64,000 nucleotides of DNA. Source: an uncultured Eubacteriales bacterium. GTDB lineage: Bacteria; Bacillota; Clostridia; Oscillospirales; CAG-272. The first letter of the stretch is position 1; each line of letters starts with the position of its first letter. The notes below the pieces were generated by a model. That model saw only the letters and a list, made by a program, of their open reading frames with translations. It was not told the origin of the DNA and made no database searches. Positions 1 to 8,689 of this stretch are shown one piece after another. Where the stretch lies: NCBI GenBank assembly GCA_948467545.1, contig CAOKER010000005.1, positions 62,001-126,000 on the forward strand. Direction: 5' to 3'. Position numbers and translations under genes: made by a program.

Positions 1-1233
1 ATGCAGCAGAAAATTGATGAGCTCAATTCGACAGTTCAGGAAAATATTACGAATGTGCGCGTTGTAAAATCTTTTGTACGTGAAAATTTTGAGGAGGAAA
101 AATTTACTGCTGCAAATTCGAGACTGAAAAAAGCCGGCATGTCGGCATACAAAATGATGATAGGCATGCAGCCTGTTATGACGATATGTATGAATTTGAC
201 TACCGTTGCCGTTTTATGGATTGGCGGACAGATTGTTATGAGGGAGTCGGGTATGGCCGGCGGTATGCAGATAGGAGATCTTTCCTCTTTTGTTACATAT
301 GTTACTCAAATTCTTTCATCACTGATGATGCTTACAATGATGTTTATGACATCTTCCCGCGCGTTTGCATCGGCTAAGCGTGTACGAGAGGTGCTTGACG
401 AGCATCCTGATATATCAGACGGTAATTTGTGTGCTGACAAAAAAGTCGTCAGAGGTGAAGTAGAATTTCGTGATGTTTCGTTCAGATATTATAAAACAAG
501 TGAGGAGACTGTTCTGACGAACATCAGTCTCTATATCCCTGCCGGTGCGACGGTAGGAATCATAGGTTCTACAGGCTGCGGAAAAACTACGCTTGTTTCT
601 ATGATTCCTCGTCTCTATGATCCGGACAGCGGCAGTATTCTTGTCGATGGGACGGATGTCAGAGAGTATTCCCTTGATAATCTTCGCGAGGGGATAGGCA
701 TGGTACTTCAGAAAAATGTTCTGTTTTCGGGAACTATTGCCGATAATCTTCGGTTCGGAAATCCTGACGCGGAATATTCGGAAATGGAGGAAGCCGCAAA
801 GAATGCTCAGGCGGATAAGTTTATTTCTTCGTTTGCTGACGGATATGATACTGTTATAGAGCAGGGAGGAACCAATGTATCCGGCGGTCAGAAGCAGAGA
901 CTGTGTATTGCCGCGGCTCTCCTTAAAAAACCTAAAATTTTAATTCTTGACGATTCAACATCGGCTGTTGACACCGCGACGGAGGCACGTATAAGAAATA
1001 CATTCAAAAATGATCTGCCGGATGCTACAAAAATTATAATTGCGCAGCGTATCAGTTCGGTAATTGATGCCGATACGATTATTGTTATGAATGACGGAAG
1101 AATTACAGGAACGGGGACTCACAGAGAGCTTATTGAAAGCAATACCGAATATAGAGAGATATACTTTTCTCAAGTAAGTGAAAACGAGACGGCCGTGAAA
1201 GGAGGGAGCGTAATTGAAGGGGAGGACGCTTGA
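1..1233 (+). CDS. ABC exporter half-transporter, permease-ATPase (5' end cut)
   Basis: This is the C-terminal 410 residues of a type IV ABC exporter subunit, with the end of the membrane domain followed by a complete nucleotide-binding domain. The sequence shows Walker A GSTGCGKTT, a signature read as VSGGQKQR, and Walker B ILILDDSTSA. The D in place of the usual catalytic E after Walker B (LDDSTS) suggests a degenerate ATP site, as is typical of one half of a heterodimer. The family is usually about 570-600 residues, so the ATG at base 1 is almost certainly internal and the true start lies upstream. The gene overlaps the next one by 20 bp, so the two subunits are probably translationally coupled. 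The substrate cannot be inferred. Confidence 0.9.
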   Translation: MQQKIDELNSTVQENITNVRVVKSFVRENFEEEKFTAANSRLKKAGMSAYKMMIGMQPVMTICMNLTTVAVLWIGGQIVMRESGMAGGMQIGDLSSFVTYVTQILSSLMMLTMMFMTSSRAFASAKRVREVLDEHPDISDGNLCADKKVVRGEVEFRDVSFRYYKTSEETVLTNISLYIPAGATVGIIGSTGCGKTTLVSMIPRLYDPDSGSILVDGTDVREYSLDNLREGIGMVLQKNVLFSGTIADNLRFGNPDAEYSEMEEAAKNAQADKFISSFADGYDTVIEQGGTNVSGGQKQRLCIAAALLKKPKILILDDSTSAVDTATEARIRNTFKNDLPDATKIIIAQRISSVIDADTIIVMNDGRITGTGTHRELIESNTEYREIYFSQVSENETAVKGGSVIEGEDA

Positions 1234-3187
1234 CCAGCTCAGAAGTCAATATATTTCCAATGTTAAAAAAGCCGATAAAGCTATGCGTGCGATTCCGGGC
1301 ATGAGAGGGCCGGGGCCGCACGGAAGGGGAGCTGTATCGGGCAAGCCGAAAAACTTTACCAAGGTTATAGGACGGCTTTATATGTATATTAAGCCGCACA
1401 GACTAAAGCTTTTTCTTGTTCTTCTGTGCATGCTTTTCAGCACGCTTACATCTCTTGCCGGTTCATATATGCTTGCTCCGATTATAAATAATATAGCCGG
1501 AGTTACTACAACCGCAAAGGACGGAGCTACGGCTGTTATGGCGGACAATGCGGTCCGGGGACTGACGCGGACACGTTTTTTTGCCTTGCATCTTTCAGGT
1601 CCCGGATGGTCGGACACACTTGTCTATCTTCTGACGGCTCTTGTTCTTATGACACTTATATATATAGTCGGAGCTGCCTGCACGTATATTCAGTCGAGAT
1701 TGATGCTCAGTGTTTCGCAGGGGGCTGTGGCGGAAATAAGAAACGATCTTTTTAAAGCGGTGCAGAAACTGCCGGTAAGATTTTTTGATGCTTCGCCCAC
1801 CGGCGAGATTATGAGCCGCTTTACAAATGATGTTGACAATATTGATACAATGCTTAACGGCTCGCTGATTTCGCTGGTTTCCGGAACGATTACTCTAATC
1901 GGAACCTTTGTCTTTATGATTACGACAAGCTGGCAGCTTACTCTTATAACCGTATTATTCATTCCCATATTTACAAAGGGCGGAGGACTGATTGCAAAAG
2001 CAAGCGGAAAATATTATACCGGACAGCAGGAGGCTCTCGGCGCTGTTAACGGCTACATTGAGGAGACTGTTTCCGGACAGAAGACGGTCAAAATATATAG
2101 CCATGAAGAGATATGCATTGATGAGTTTGACACGCTTAACCGCGATTTAAAGGAAAAGCAGTTCAAGGCCCAGTTTTTCGGAGGCGTTATGGGACCGATC
2201 ATGGGGAATACCTCTCAGATAAGCTACGCGGTTACAATCGGAGTCGGTGGAATTCTTATGGTTACAAGGGGCTTTACTCCGGGAGCACTGACTGTATTTG
2301 CAAATTATTCAAGGCAATTTTCAATGCCGATCAATAATATTTCTCAGCAGATGTCCACTATATTTGCCGCACTTGCAGGTGCGGAACGCGTCTTTGCAGT
2401 CATGGACGAAACGCCCGAAGAAAATGATATGAGCGGTGCCGTCGATGAACCGATAAACGGCGACGTAGCTTTCAGCAATGTAAGCTTTGGATATAACAGC
2501 GATAAGCTTATTCTTCATGATATTTCGCTTTACGCACACCCGGGACAAAAAATTGCGTTTGTCGGCTCCACGGGTGCCGGAAAAACTACAATTACCAATC
2601 TTATAAATCGTTTTTATGATGTTGGCAGCGGAGAAATTACTATAGACGGCATAGAGATTAAAAAGTTTAAACGTGATTTTCTGAGACGCAATGTAGCGAT
2701 GGTTCTTCAGGATACACATCTTTTTACCGGCACGGTACGTGAAAATATACGGTACGGACGTCTTGACGCAACCGACGATGAGGTAGTGGAAGCTGCTAAA
2801 ACCGCCAGCGCTCACTCTTTTATTGTACGGCTTGAAAACGGGTATGATACAATGATTGAGGGCGACGGGGCTAACCTCTCTCAGGGACAGCGCCAGCTTC
2901 TTAATATTGCAAGGGCAGCGCTTTCAAAGGCTCCTATACTGGTTCTTGATGAGGCGACAAGCTCGGTTGATACCAGGACCGAAAAGCATATAGAGTGTGG
3001 AATGGACAGACTGATGAAAAACAGGACGACATTTGTTATAGCCCACAGGCTTTCGACCGTACGCAATTCCGACGCAATTATGGTTCTTGAGGATGGGAGA
3101 ATTATCGAGCGCGGCAGTCATGACGAGCTGATAGAACAGAAGGGCAGATATTATGAGCTTTACACGGGCAAGAAGGAGCTTGACTGA
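1214..3187 (+). CDS. ABC exporter half-transporter, permease-ATPase (partner subunit)
   Basis: This 657-residue protein has an N-terminal six-helix exporter domain and a C-terminal ATPase domain. Walker A reads GSTGAGKTT, the signature is LSQGQRQ, and Walker B is ILVLDEATSSVDT with the catalytic Glu intact, followed by an AHRLST switch His. It is therefore the canonical-site half of the heterodimer formed with the preceding gene. The start is a TTG inside the end of the upstream gene, placed just after GGAGGGAG; no ATG fits better. An extra loop of about 45 residues lies between the first two membrane helices, and a basic Gly/Pro-rich stretch precedes helix 1. Such pairs are usually multidrug or peptide exporters, but the substrate is not indicated here. 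Confidence 0.9.
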   Translation: MKGRTLDQLRSQYISNVKKADKAMRAIPGMRGPGPHGRGAVSGKPKNFTKVIGRLYMYIKPHRLKLFLVLLCMLFSTLTSLAGSYMLAPIINNIAGVTTTAKDGATAVMADNAVRGLTRTRFFALHLSGPGWSDTLVYLLTALVLMTLIYIVGAACTYIQSRLMLSVSQGAVAEIRNDLFKAVQKLPVRFFDASPTGEIMSRFTNDVDNIDTMLNGSLISLVSGTITLIGTFVFMITTSWQLTLITVLFIPIFTKGGGLIAKASGKYYTGQQEALGAVNGYIEETVSGQKTVKIYSHEEICIDEFDTLNRDLKEKQFKAQFFGGVMGPIMGNTSQISYAVTIGVGGILMVTRGFTPGALTVFANYSRQFSMPINNISQQMSTIFAALAGAERVFAVMDETPEENDMSGAVDEPINGDVAFSNVSFGYNSDKLILHDISLYAHPGQKIAFVGSTGAGKTTITNLINRFYDVGSGEITIDGIEIKKFKRDFLRRNVAMVLQDTHLFTGTVRENIRYGRLDATDDEVVEAAKTASAHSFIVRLENGYDTMIEGDGANLSQGQRQLLNIARAALSKAPILVLDEATSSVDTRTEKHIECGMDRLMKNRTTFVIAHRLSTVRNSDAIMVLEDGRIIERGSHDELIEQKGRYYELYTGKKELD

Positions 3188-3613
3188 ATTATAATTTATT
3201 GTTTGTAAAGAATAATAAGGATGTATGTATCTGCTAAGGATGCTGCGTTATTATTCATTTGCTAAGGATGCTGCCGTATTATGTCTGCTGAGAGTGCCGC
3301 CATATTATGTATCTGCTAATATTTAGGTCGGTAAGAAGTTATAAGCTCTATTATAAAACTCTATTGTCCGGGCACTTCACTTTTCGTGGACGGGGAAATC
3401 CGCCGTCTGAGTGCCTTGTAACAGCCTTTCGGCTTTTAGAAAAAAGCATACGCGGTAATAAAGCTTATTGGCAGTTTTATGAAATCTGTCTAAGCTGAAG
3501 TACGTGCGTGTGCTTTTTTCTGTGAGGTGTGAGGTTTTGGGTGTGATTTTCGTGTAATAGGTGAAAGGACATTAAGGTGGACATAATAGTCTCTTTCGGA
3601 GAGGAGTGTATCA
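3188..3613 (+). other. Intergenic region with degenerate repeat and hairpins
   Basis: This 426-nt region has no convincing gene. It holds a degenerate tandem repeat (3231-3320), a GC-rich foldable segment around 3367-3419 in which GGGCACT pairs with AGTGCC outside a GACGG/CCGTC inner stem, and a short AGCC-TTTC-GGCT hairpin followed by TTTT at about 3423-3438. The last could terminate the ABC operon. A 63-codon open frame at 3307-3498 has no ribosome-binding site and no recognisable composition, so I left it out. Confidence 0.5.
3231..3320. repeat. Degenerate tandem repeat, period 26-28 nt, about 3.5 copies
   Basis: Units begin with CTGCTAAGGA or a close variant at 3231, 3259, 3285 and 3313, so spacings are 28, 26 and 28. 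Each full unit continues through a GCTGC or TGCCGC element to a TTATTAT or ATTATG end. The copies have diverged, and the region is noncoding. Confidence 0.65.
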
Positions 3614-4174
3614 ATGGACAACGGTGCAAGTAGCTACCGCCGTTTCCGTGAAGATGGTGATGAAAGCGGATTGGCCGAGATTATAAGAGACTATAAGGAC
3701 GGCCTTATTTTTTATCTTAACAGTTTTGTGGGAAATATTCTTATAGCAGAGGATCTTGCCGAGGACACCTTTGTATTGCTTGGGACCAGGAAACCGAGGG
3801 ACAAGGGAAAAGGGACGTTCAGAACATGGCTCTACACTATCGGCAGGAATATAGCCATAGATTATTTGAGACGGCGGTCTAAAGAGGGAGTTTTTTCAGA
3901 GAGTGAGTGCGCGGATATTATAGACGAAGAGGAGAGTCTTGAACTGTCTTATATCAGGGAGGAGCGTAAGGTAATGCTTCATCGCGCCATGCGTGACCTG
4001 AAGCCGGAATATCGCCAGGTTTTATGGCTTATATACTTCGAGGGATTCAGCAACAGAGAGACTGCGGCTGTGATGAAAAAAAGTGTTCACAATATAGAAA
4101 CTCTTGTATATCGTGCAAGAATGAGATTAAGAGAAACCTTGGAAAGGGAGAATTTTATCAATGAAGAATTGTGA
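3614..4174 (+). CDS. ECF-type RNA polymerase sigma factor
   Basis: This 186-residue protein has the two-domain layout of extracytoplasmic-function sigma factors. Region 2 includes the AEDLAEDTFV segment followed by FRTWLYTIGRNIAIDYLRRR. Region 4 is a helix-turn-helix around YFEGFSNRETAAVMKKS and ends in VYRARMRLRE. It directs core polymerase to its regulon promoters. The start ATG follows AGAGGAG at 7 nt. The next gene overlaps it by 14 nt and encodes a single-pass membrane protein, the usual arrangement of a sigma factor with its anti-sigma. The inducing signal is unknown. Confidence 0.93.
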   Translation: MDNGASSYRRFREDGDESGLAEIIRDYKDGLIFYLNSFVGNILIAEDLAEDTFVLLGTRKPRDKGKGTFRTWLYTIGRNIAIDYLRRRSKEGVFSESECADIIDEEESLELSYIREERKVMLHRAMRDLKPEYRQVLWLIYFEGFSNRETAAVMKKSVHNIETLVYRARMRLRETLERENFINEEL

Positions 4175-4919
4175 TGAAATGACAAACGATGTGTTTTGCC
4201 GCATCCGCGAATATAAAAATGCAAAAAAACTTCGTAAAAAAAGAACCGAAAAAATTGCAGCTTCTCTTTGCTGCGCGTGTTTAGCCGTATTGACAGTCTT
4301 TGGCGTATGGAAAAGCGGACTTCTTGATACAAAGCTGAATGACGCAGCCGACGATTCGGTAAATAGAGGAGAACAGAGTTATTCTATTTATAAAAATACA
4401 AATGATGCCCCCGCTGATTTGCAGGCAGGCAATAAAATTATTATTAATAAAATTGACGGAACATCTTCGGACAGAATGAAACTTGATATTGATGTGAATC
4501 CGGAGGATTATGTATCAATGGATAGCTTCTCGGTTAACGAATACTATGGAATTAATATTTTTCCTGAAATTCCGAAGGATTTGAGCGAATGGCCGGATCA
4601 GCAGTACGGTATTTACAGAAAGGACGGTGCGGATGACGCTTACTATGATGTTAATATATTGAATTATTCTAACTCGGATTTTTCACGCAGTGTGAATGTG
4701 GAAATTAAGAAAGGCGGGCTTCCTGAATCGTGTTATGCTTTTTTCGATTCAATTGAAGAAATGTCTGTTATAGACGGTAACGAGGTTGGTATCGCAGCTT
4801 CTGAGGGCGGTTATTATTATGCTGAATTTATGTATAAAAACGTTGGCTTTAGAATTGTTGCGGAGGGACTGTCTCAGAACGAATTTACGGATGTTATCTC
4901 TTCCGTTATAACCGAATAA
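4161..4919 (+). CDS. Putative membrane anti-sigma factor
   Basis: This 252-residue protein has a short basic cytoplasmic N-terminus (about residues 1-32), one hydrophobic helix (about 34-52) and an acidic extracytoplasmic domain of about 200 residues. It overlaps the sigma factor gene by 14 nt, implying coupled synthesis. The topology and position support an anti-sigma factor that holds the upstream sigma factor at the membrane. I see no zinc-binding ZAS motif (HxxxCxxC) in the cytoplasmic part, so the contact would differ from RsiW/RseA types. The C-terminal part resembles Clostridial extracytoplasmic domains of unknown function. The role is inferred mainly from context. Confidence 0.65.
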   Translation: MKNCDEMTNDVFCRIREYKNAKKLRKKRTEKIAASLCCACLAVLTVFGVWKSGLLDTKLNDAADDSVNRGEQSYSIYKNTNDAPADLQAGNKIIINKIDGTSSDRMKLDIDVNPEDYVSMDSFSVNEYYGINIFPEIPKDLSEWPDQQYGIYRKDGADDAYYDVNILNYSNSDFSRSVNVEIKKGGLPESCYAFFDSIEEMSVIDGNEVGIAASEGGYYYAEFMYKNVGFRIVAEGLSQNEFTDVISSVITE

Positions 4920-5059
4920 AAATATTTGCAAATCAGAATGGTTTATTCTCTTTATTTCGGACGGGAAGATATTCGGCAGTTGATATGTAGGTGGTTATGA
5001 TCGATAGTCGGTCAGCATTCGATGCGTCGGAAGGCAATAAGCCAATCTTTGAAACAAAC

Positions 5060-5096
5060 AATTCGGCAGGGCAAGCTTAGCTTACCCTGCCGAATT
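5060..5096. repeat. Inverted repeat, 17-bp arms
   Basis: The arms AATTCGGCAGGGCAAGC (5060-5076) and its near-perfect complement (5080-5096) are separated by TTA, with one mismatch. It sits between the convergent anti-sigma and recR genes. Neither strand has a long U-run after the stem, so it may act as a transcript 3' structure rather than a classical terminator. Confidence 0.7.
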
Positions 5097-5122
5097 TGCT
5101 TTGTCTGATCGGAAACGTTAAT

Positions 5123-5162
5123 AAAATACTCTGAAGGAGCTTTTCCTTCAGAGTATTTTTTG
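5123..5162. terminator. Bidirectional intrinsic terminator
   Basis: A perfect 16-bp stem (AAAATACTCTGAAGGA with its complement) encloses a 5-nt loop and runs into TTTTTT on the plus strand. The A-rich 5' arm gives a U-rich tail on the minus strand. It can end both the sigma/anti-sigma transcript and the leftward dnaX-ybaB-recR transcript. A second copy of this element lies at 27604-27642. Confidence 0.88.
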
Positions 5163-5200
5163 TTATCTATGGCTAAAATAGATATAATGCAGAAGATCAT

Positions 5201-5809
5201 TTACATGGAACGTCTTCCCTCAAGAGCACGAAAAAGCGTTACCTCGTCTGCAAATTCAAGCTCTCCGCCTACAGGCATTCCGCATGCAAGACGGGTTACT
5301 TTGATTTCAAAAGGCTTCAAAACCCTCGTGAGATACATTGCAGTCGCTTCGCCTTCTACGGTTGAGTTAGTCGCAACAATTACTTCCTTGACGCCGCCTC
5401 CGCTAACGCGTCTGATCAGCTCGTCGATATGAAGCTTGTCGGGACCTATTCCGTTGAGAGGGGAAAGGGCTCCGTGAAGAACATGGTAAACTCCATGAAA
5501 TTCACGAACCTTTTCAAAGGCCATTACGGCTCGCACGTCCTCGACAACGCAGATTGTCGAATGGTCCCTCTCTGTATCCGCGCATATAGGACATACGTCG
5601 TCTTCGCACATATTCATGCATTCTGTGCAGTATTTTATTTTTGTACGGGCATCGGTAATTGCGGTTACAAAATCATTTGCTTCCTCATCATTTTTTTGGA
5701 GAATGGCGAAAGCAAGTCTCATTGCATTTTTACGTCCGATTCCGGGCAAAGTCTGAAACTGCTCTGCAAGACTGAGCAGTGATGGAGAGATGTAATTATT
5801 TTGTATCAT
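5201..5809 (-). CDS. recR: Recombination protein RecR
   Basis: This 202-residue protein matches the full RecR length and layout. An N-terminal helix-hairpin-helix contains LPGIGRKNAMRLAF, a zinc finger follows with cysteines in CTECMNMCEDDVCPIC, and a Toprim domain follows with ICVVEDVRAVMAFEK. RecR acts with RecO and RecF to load RecA at gapped or damaged DNA. It is the last gene of the dnaX-ybaB-recR set, a classic Firmicutes order. The ribosome-binding site is weak (AAAGGATT, 16 nt away), which may mean reinitiation from ybaB. Confidence 0.97.
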   Translation of the reverse strand: MIQNNYISPSLLSLAEQFQTLPGIGRKNAMRLAFAILQKNDEEANDFVTAITDARTKIKYCTECMNMCEDDVCPICADTERDHSTICVVEDVRAVMAFEKVREFHGVYHVLHGALSPLNGIGPDKLHIDELIRRVSGGGVKEVIVATNSTVEGEATAMYLTRVLKPFEIKVTRLACGMPVGGELEFADEVTLFRALEGRRSM

Positions 5810-5871
5810 TTGTTATACAAGGAATCCTTTCCGACTGCAAAAGCAAAATGTGAAATTATGTGCCTAAGCTT

Positions 5872-6216
5872 TTAAAACAGTCCCGGAAGCGACATGTTTC
5901 CTGTAATTGAGGACATTTCTTTTTGATTGGTATCATCTACACGCTTAATGGCTTCATTAAAGCCTGCGGTAAGAATATCCGTGAGCATTTCAACGTCGTC
6001 GGGGTCTACGATTTCCGGTTCGATTGAAAGGCTTTTGATTTCTTTCTTGCCTGTAATTACGATAGTGACTGCTCCGCCGCCCGCCTTAATTTCATATTCG
6101 CGTGCGTCAAGCTCCTCCTGCAGCTCTGTCATCTGTTCCTGCATTTTCTGTGCCTGGCGTATCATGCCCTGCATATTCTGAGGACCTCCGAGTCCTTTCG
6201 GTATATTAGCTTTCAT
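5872..6216 (-). CDS. YbaB/EbfC family nucleoid-associated protein
   Basis: This 114-residue protein has the YbaB/EbfC pattern: a basic Gly-rich N-terminus, a Gln- and Met-rich helix (MIRQAQKMQEQMTELQEEL), a beta core with GGGAVTIVITGKKEI, and a Met-rich tail. The family forms dimers with a tweezer-like shape that bind DNA and influence nucleoid structure. It lies between dnaX and recR, as in most Firmicutes, 62 nt before recR. GAAAGG stands 11 nt before the ATG. Confidence 0.95.
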   Translation of the reverse strand: MKANIPKGLGGPQNMQGMIRQAQKMQEQMTELQEELDAREYEIKAGGGAVTIVITGKKEIKSLSIEPEIVDPDDVEMLTDILTAGFNEAIKRVDDTNQKEMSSITGNMSLPGLF

Positions 6217-6299
6217 AGTATTTGAATCCTTTCCTCATTAATATGTTAAAGAATATGTTAAAGAATTTTCTCCTTAAAAAACGGTCATATTAATTGATA

Positions 6300-8018
6300 T
6301 TACATCTGTTGGTTTTCGGAATCCGATAACTCTTCCGCCGCTTTTTCAAGCTCTTCTATAAGATCCGAATCGGCAGCAGCAGAATCTTTTTTCTCGATTA
6401 ATATATCTTTAATATCCTTATCGTATTTTGATACGCAAGAAAGTATTTTACTGCGCACCTCACTGTTGTCAAGCATCATATGTATAAAGCTTTCATCAGT
6501 TTTTATTACGAGAAGTCCGTCGGCGGTACGATATGCTTTTGTCATTCTGAGCAGTTCCGTTTTTGTTTTATCGTATCTGTCATAATCGGAGATAATTTCA
6601 CTCCAATATCCTACGGTATGCAGTGTACGCGGCCCAGTCTCGGTATTTGTTACAGGCGTCTCCGATACCGAAGAGCCTTGGACTGTGCGCGGAACTTTAT
6701 CGGCGGTGTTTTCTTTATTTTCAGGCTCATTTTTTAAACTTTGCGACGGCATGATTATGTTTGCCCGCTGATTTTTATTATCTGATGTATCCGCTGTTTC
6801 CTGAGAACTGCGGCTGTCGATTTTTTGGTGTAAAAGCGTACTTTGAATTGAATTCAGACTGTCCTCAAGTATTGCGATTCTTTCCGCCAGAGCGTCGGTT
6901 TCGGAGTCCTTTCCCGCGAGCGACGGATCTGTCATTTTGGCAACGGCAAGCTCCGCGCAGATTCGTTTTGACATTCCGCTGTGCTGCATATCAAACAGAG
7001 CTTTGTCTATAACGCTTAGGCAGAAAGAAATTTTTTCGCGTCTGACGCTTTCCGCAATTTTCGCCGTTTCATCGTATTCGCTGTCTGTAAGATCAAGATA
7101 TTTTTTTGCGTCTTTACAGGTTTTAATTACTAATATATCTCTATAATATGCCATCAGATCCTGCCAAAAGATTCCGACATCTCTTGAGGAGTTATAAAGC
7201 TGTGAAATTATATCATACGACGCCTCGATATTGCCGTCGATAATTGCCGAAACCATTTTTGCGGTTGTTTCACGTCCGGCAATTCCGGCAGTTTGTTCTA
7301 CAATATCTGCGGTTATTTCCTCGTCTGTTTTTCCTCCTGCTTCTCCGGCACAGAGCTCTAAGAGTGAAATTGCGTCTCTCATGCCTCCCTGAGCGAGTTT
7401 TGCTATAAGGGCGCAGGCATTGCGGCTTATATTTATTTTTTCTTCGGATGCGATATATTCAAGTCGTTTTGAGATTACAGGAATCGTAATTCTTCTGAAA
7501 TCAAATCGCTGGCAGCGCGAAATTATTGTTGCCGGAAGCTTTTGCAGCTCTGTTGTTGCAAGAATAAATATGACATGAGGAGGCGGTTCTTCAAGTGTTT
7601 TCAGCAGAGCATTGAACGCGCTGACTGATAGCATATGGACCTCGTCAATAATGTAAACTCTGTATTTTACGGATGACGGAGAATAGATTACGTCGTCGCG
7701 TATAGAACGTACGTCCTCAACTCCGTTATTGCTTGCGGCATCCATTTCGATTACATCGGTAACCGAACCGTTTTCAATTCCGGTGCAGGAGCTGCATTTC
7801 CCGCATGGGTTTCCGTCAATCGGAGCCTCGCAGTTTACCGCCTTTGCAAGAATCTTAGCGCAGGTGGTCTTTCCTGTTCCGCGTGAACCGCAAAACAGAT
7901 ATGCGTGTGACAGCTTTTCGGATTCGACCTGATATTTAAGAACAGATGTAATATGCTCCTGTCCGTATACATCGTCAAAAAGCATTGGACGCCATTTTCT
8001 GTAAAGCGCCTTATGCAT
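6300..8018 (-). CDS. dnaX: DNA polymerase III subunit gamma/tau
   Basis: DnaX is the clamp-loader ATPase subunit of the replicative polymerase. The 572-residue protein starts with the family hallmark HKALYRKWRP, then Walker A GSRGTGKTT, a zinc finger with CEAPIDGNPCGKCSSC, Walker B YIIDEVHML and the ISRCQRFDF sensor region. A low-complexity linker (about residues 400-470) and a tau-like C-terminus follow. I start at the ATG at 8018, where GAAAGG lies 13 nt upstream. The frame stays open for 34 more codons, but these lie in the SRP RNA gene and encode nothing DnaX-like. I did not see an obvious A-rich slippery site producing gamma. Confidence 0.96.
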   Translation of the reverse strand: MHKALYRKWRPMLFDDVYGQEHITSVLKYQVESEKLSHAYLFCGSRGTGKTTCAKILAKAVNCEAPIDGNPCGKCSSCTGIENGSVTDVIEMDAASNNGVEDVRSIRDDVIYSPSSVKYRVYIIDEVHMLSVSAFNALLKTLEEPPPHVIFILATTELQKLPATIISRCQRFDFRRITIPVISKRLEYIASEEKINISRNACALIAKLAQGGMRDAISLLELCAGEAGGKTDEEITADIVEQTAGIAGRETTAKMVSAIIDGNIEASYDIISQLYNSSRDVGIFWQDLMAYYRDILVIKTCKDAKKYLDLTDSEYDETAKIAESVRREKISFCLSVIDKALFDMQHSGMSKRICAELAVAKMTDPSLAGKDSETDALAERIAILEDSLNSIQSTLLHQKIDSRSSQETADTSDNKNQRANIIMPSQSLKNEPENKENTADKVPRTVQGSSVSETPVTNTETGPRTLHTVGYWSEIISDYDRYDKTKTELLRMTKAYRTADGLLVIKTDESFIHMMLDNSEVRSKILSCVSKYDKDIKDILIEKKDSAAADSDLIEELEKAAEELSDSENQQM

Positions 8019-8052
8019 AAGTTTTACCATTCCTTTCCCAAGAAAAAACAAG

Positions 8053-8345
8053 GCACAATGTAAGGTCATACACCCAACTTCGAACGTAAACACATACGCG
8101 ACACTGCAGCTACGGCTCAAAACAGGCTTGCTTGCGGCACATTAAAGGCAACTGCTTAATGCTGCTCGGTTCCCCGCCTGACATGGTTCACAGTCTTCAA
8201 TTGCGCAAGGCCAATTTATCAACGCTTTCGTTACAGCACAGACCGTACATATTCAGCCCTCAGTAAAGGAAACCACCCCTGCTGTAGCGGATTGCAGGTT
8301 ACAGGACACCGCTGACTCCCCGGCCGGTATGACCTTACATCGTGT
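8053..8345 (-). ncRNA. ffs: Signal recognition particle RNA, large bacterial type
   Basis: This is the RNA scaffold of the signal recognition particle, which binds Ffh and targets nascent membrane proteins. Its length (about 290 nt) fits the Firmicutes form with an Alu domain. The 5' and 3' ends pair perfectly over 14 bp (8327-8340 with 8058-8071), and the helix extends outward with wobble pairs. The domain IV hairpin is clear: ACCATGTCAGGCGG, a GGAA tetraloop, then CCGAGCAGCA. The CAGG and AGCAGC strands form the Ffh-binding internal loop. It sits directly upstream of dnaX, as in Bacillus. Mature ends are estimates. Confidence 0.95.
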
Positions 8346-8390
8346 CTTGCTGATTTTTCTGGATGTTTTACAGAAAAATAAACTATTTAT

Positions 8391-8419
8391 ACTATATCAG
8401 ATTTTTATTAAGATTTCAA
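8391..8419 (-). promoter_or_regulatory. Sigma-A promoter for SRP RNA
   Basis: On the minus strand TTGAAA (8414-8419) and TATAGT (8391-8396) are separated by exactly 17 nt. Transcription would begin near 8384, about 40 nt before the paired 5' end. That implies a precursor trimmed at the long terminal helix, as RNase III does in Bacillus. The same promoter probably also feeds dnaX-ybaB-recR. Confidence 0.8.
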
Positions 8420-8550
8420 GACCTTTTGAATATTTTTAATAAAACGTTTAAAAGCTATGAAAATATCGTCCGATAAATACAGTTCGGCATTTATATTCAA
8501 GATAATTATGTTTTATTTTATCTTGAAAATATAATAATTAAAAAAATATC

Positions 8551-8579
8551 TTGACAATAATAACTTTTAGATATATAAT
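8551..8579 (+). promoter_or_regulatory. Perfect consensus promoter of the copper operon
   Basis: TTGACA (8551-8556) and TATAAT (8574-8579) are separated by 17 nt. The predicted start point falls at the left edge of the palindrome at 8584-8614. A perfect promoter with an overlapping operator is what a tightly repressed operon would need. Confidence 0.9.
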
Positions 8580-8583
8580 AATT

Positions 8584-8614
8584 TCGTAATATACCCCTAC
8601 CGGGTATATTACGA
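8584..8614. promoter_or_regulatory. CsoR operator palindrome
   Basis: Two 13-bp arms (8584-8596 and 8602-8614), perfectly complementary and ending in ATACCC/GGGTAT, flank CTACC. The core ATACCCCTACCGGGTAT has the GC-rich centre and TA-rich flanks of known CsoR boxes. It covers the predicted transcription start, so apo-CsoR binding would block initiation, and copper(I) would release it. Confidence 0.85.
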
Positions 8615-8689
8615 CGAAAAACATACCGAAATGATATACGAGGTCAACGTACTGACTTCAAAAATTCGGGCGGATAACGGAGTATGGCA

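Noticed and set aside
1..1233. ATG at base 1 as the true start of the first ABC gene
   Set aside because: The protein lacks about 170 residues of the usual membrane domain, so the gene is cut by the window edge.
2321..2815. 164-codon antisense frame inside the second ABC gene
   Set aside because: It is the shadow of a conserved ATPase domain, with no ribosome-binding site or recognisable composition.
3307..3498. 63-codon open frame after the first ABC pair
   Set aside because: No ribosome-binding site, starts inside a tandem repeat and covers foldable noncoding sequence.
8019..8120. 34-codon N-terminal extension of dnaX
   Set aside because: It lies in the SRP RNA gene, has no ribosome-binding site of its own, and the DnaX family begins at the HKALYRKWRP segment.
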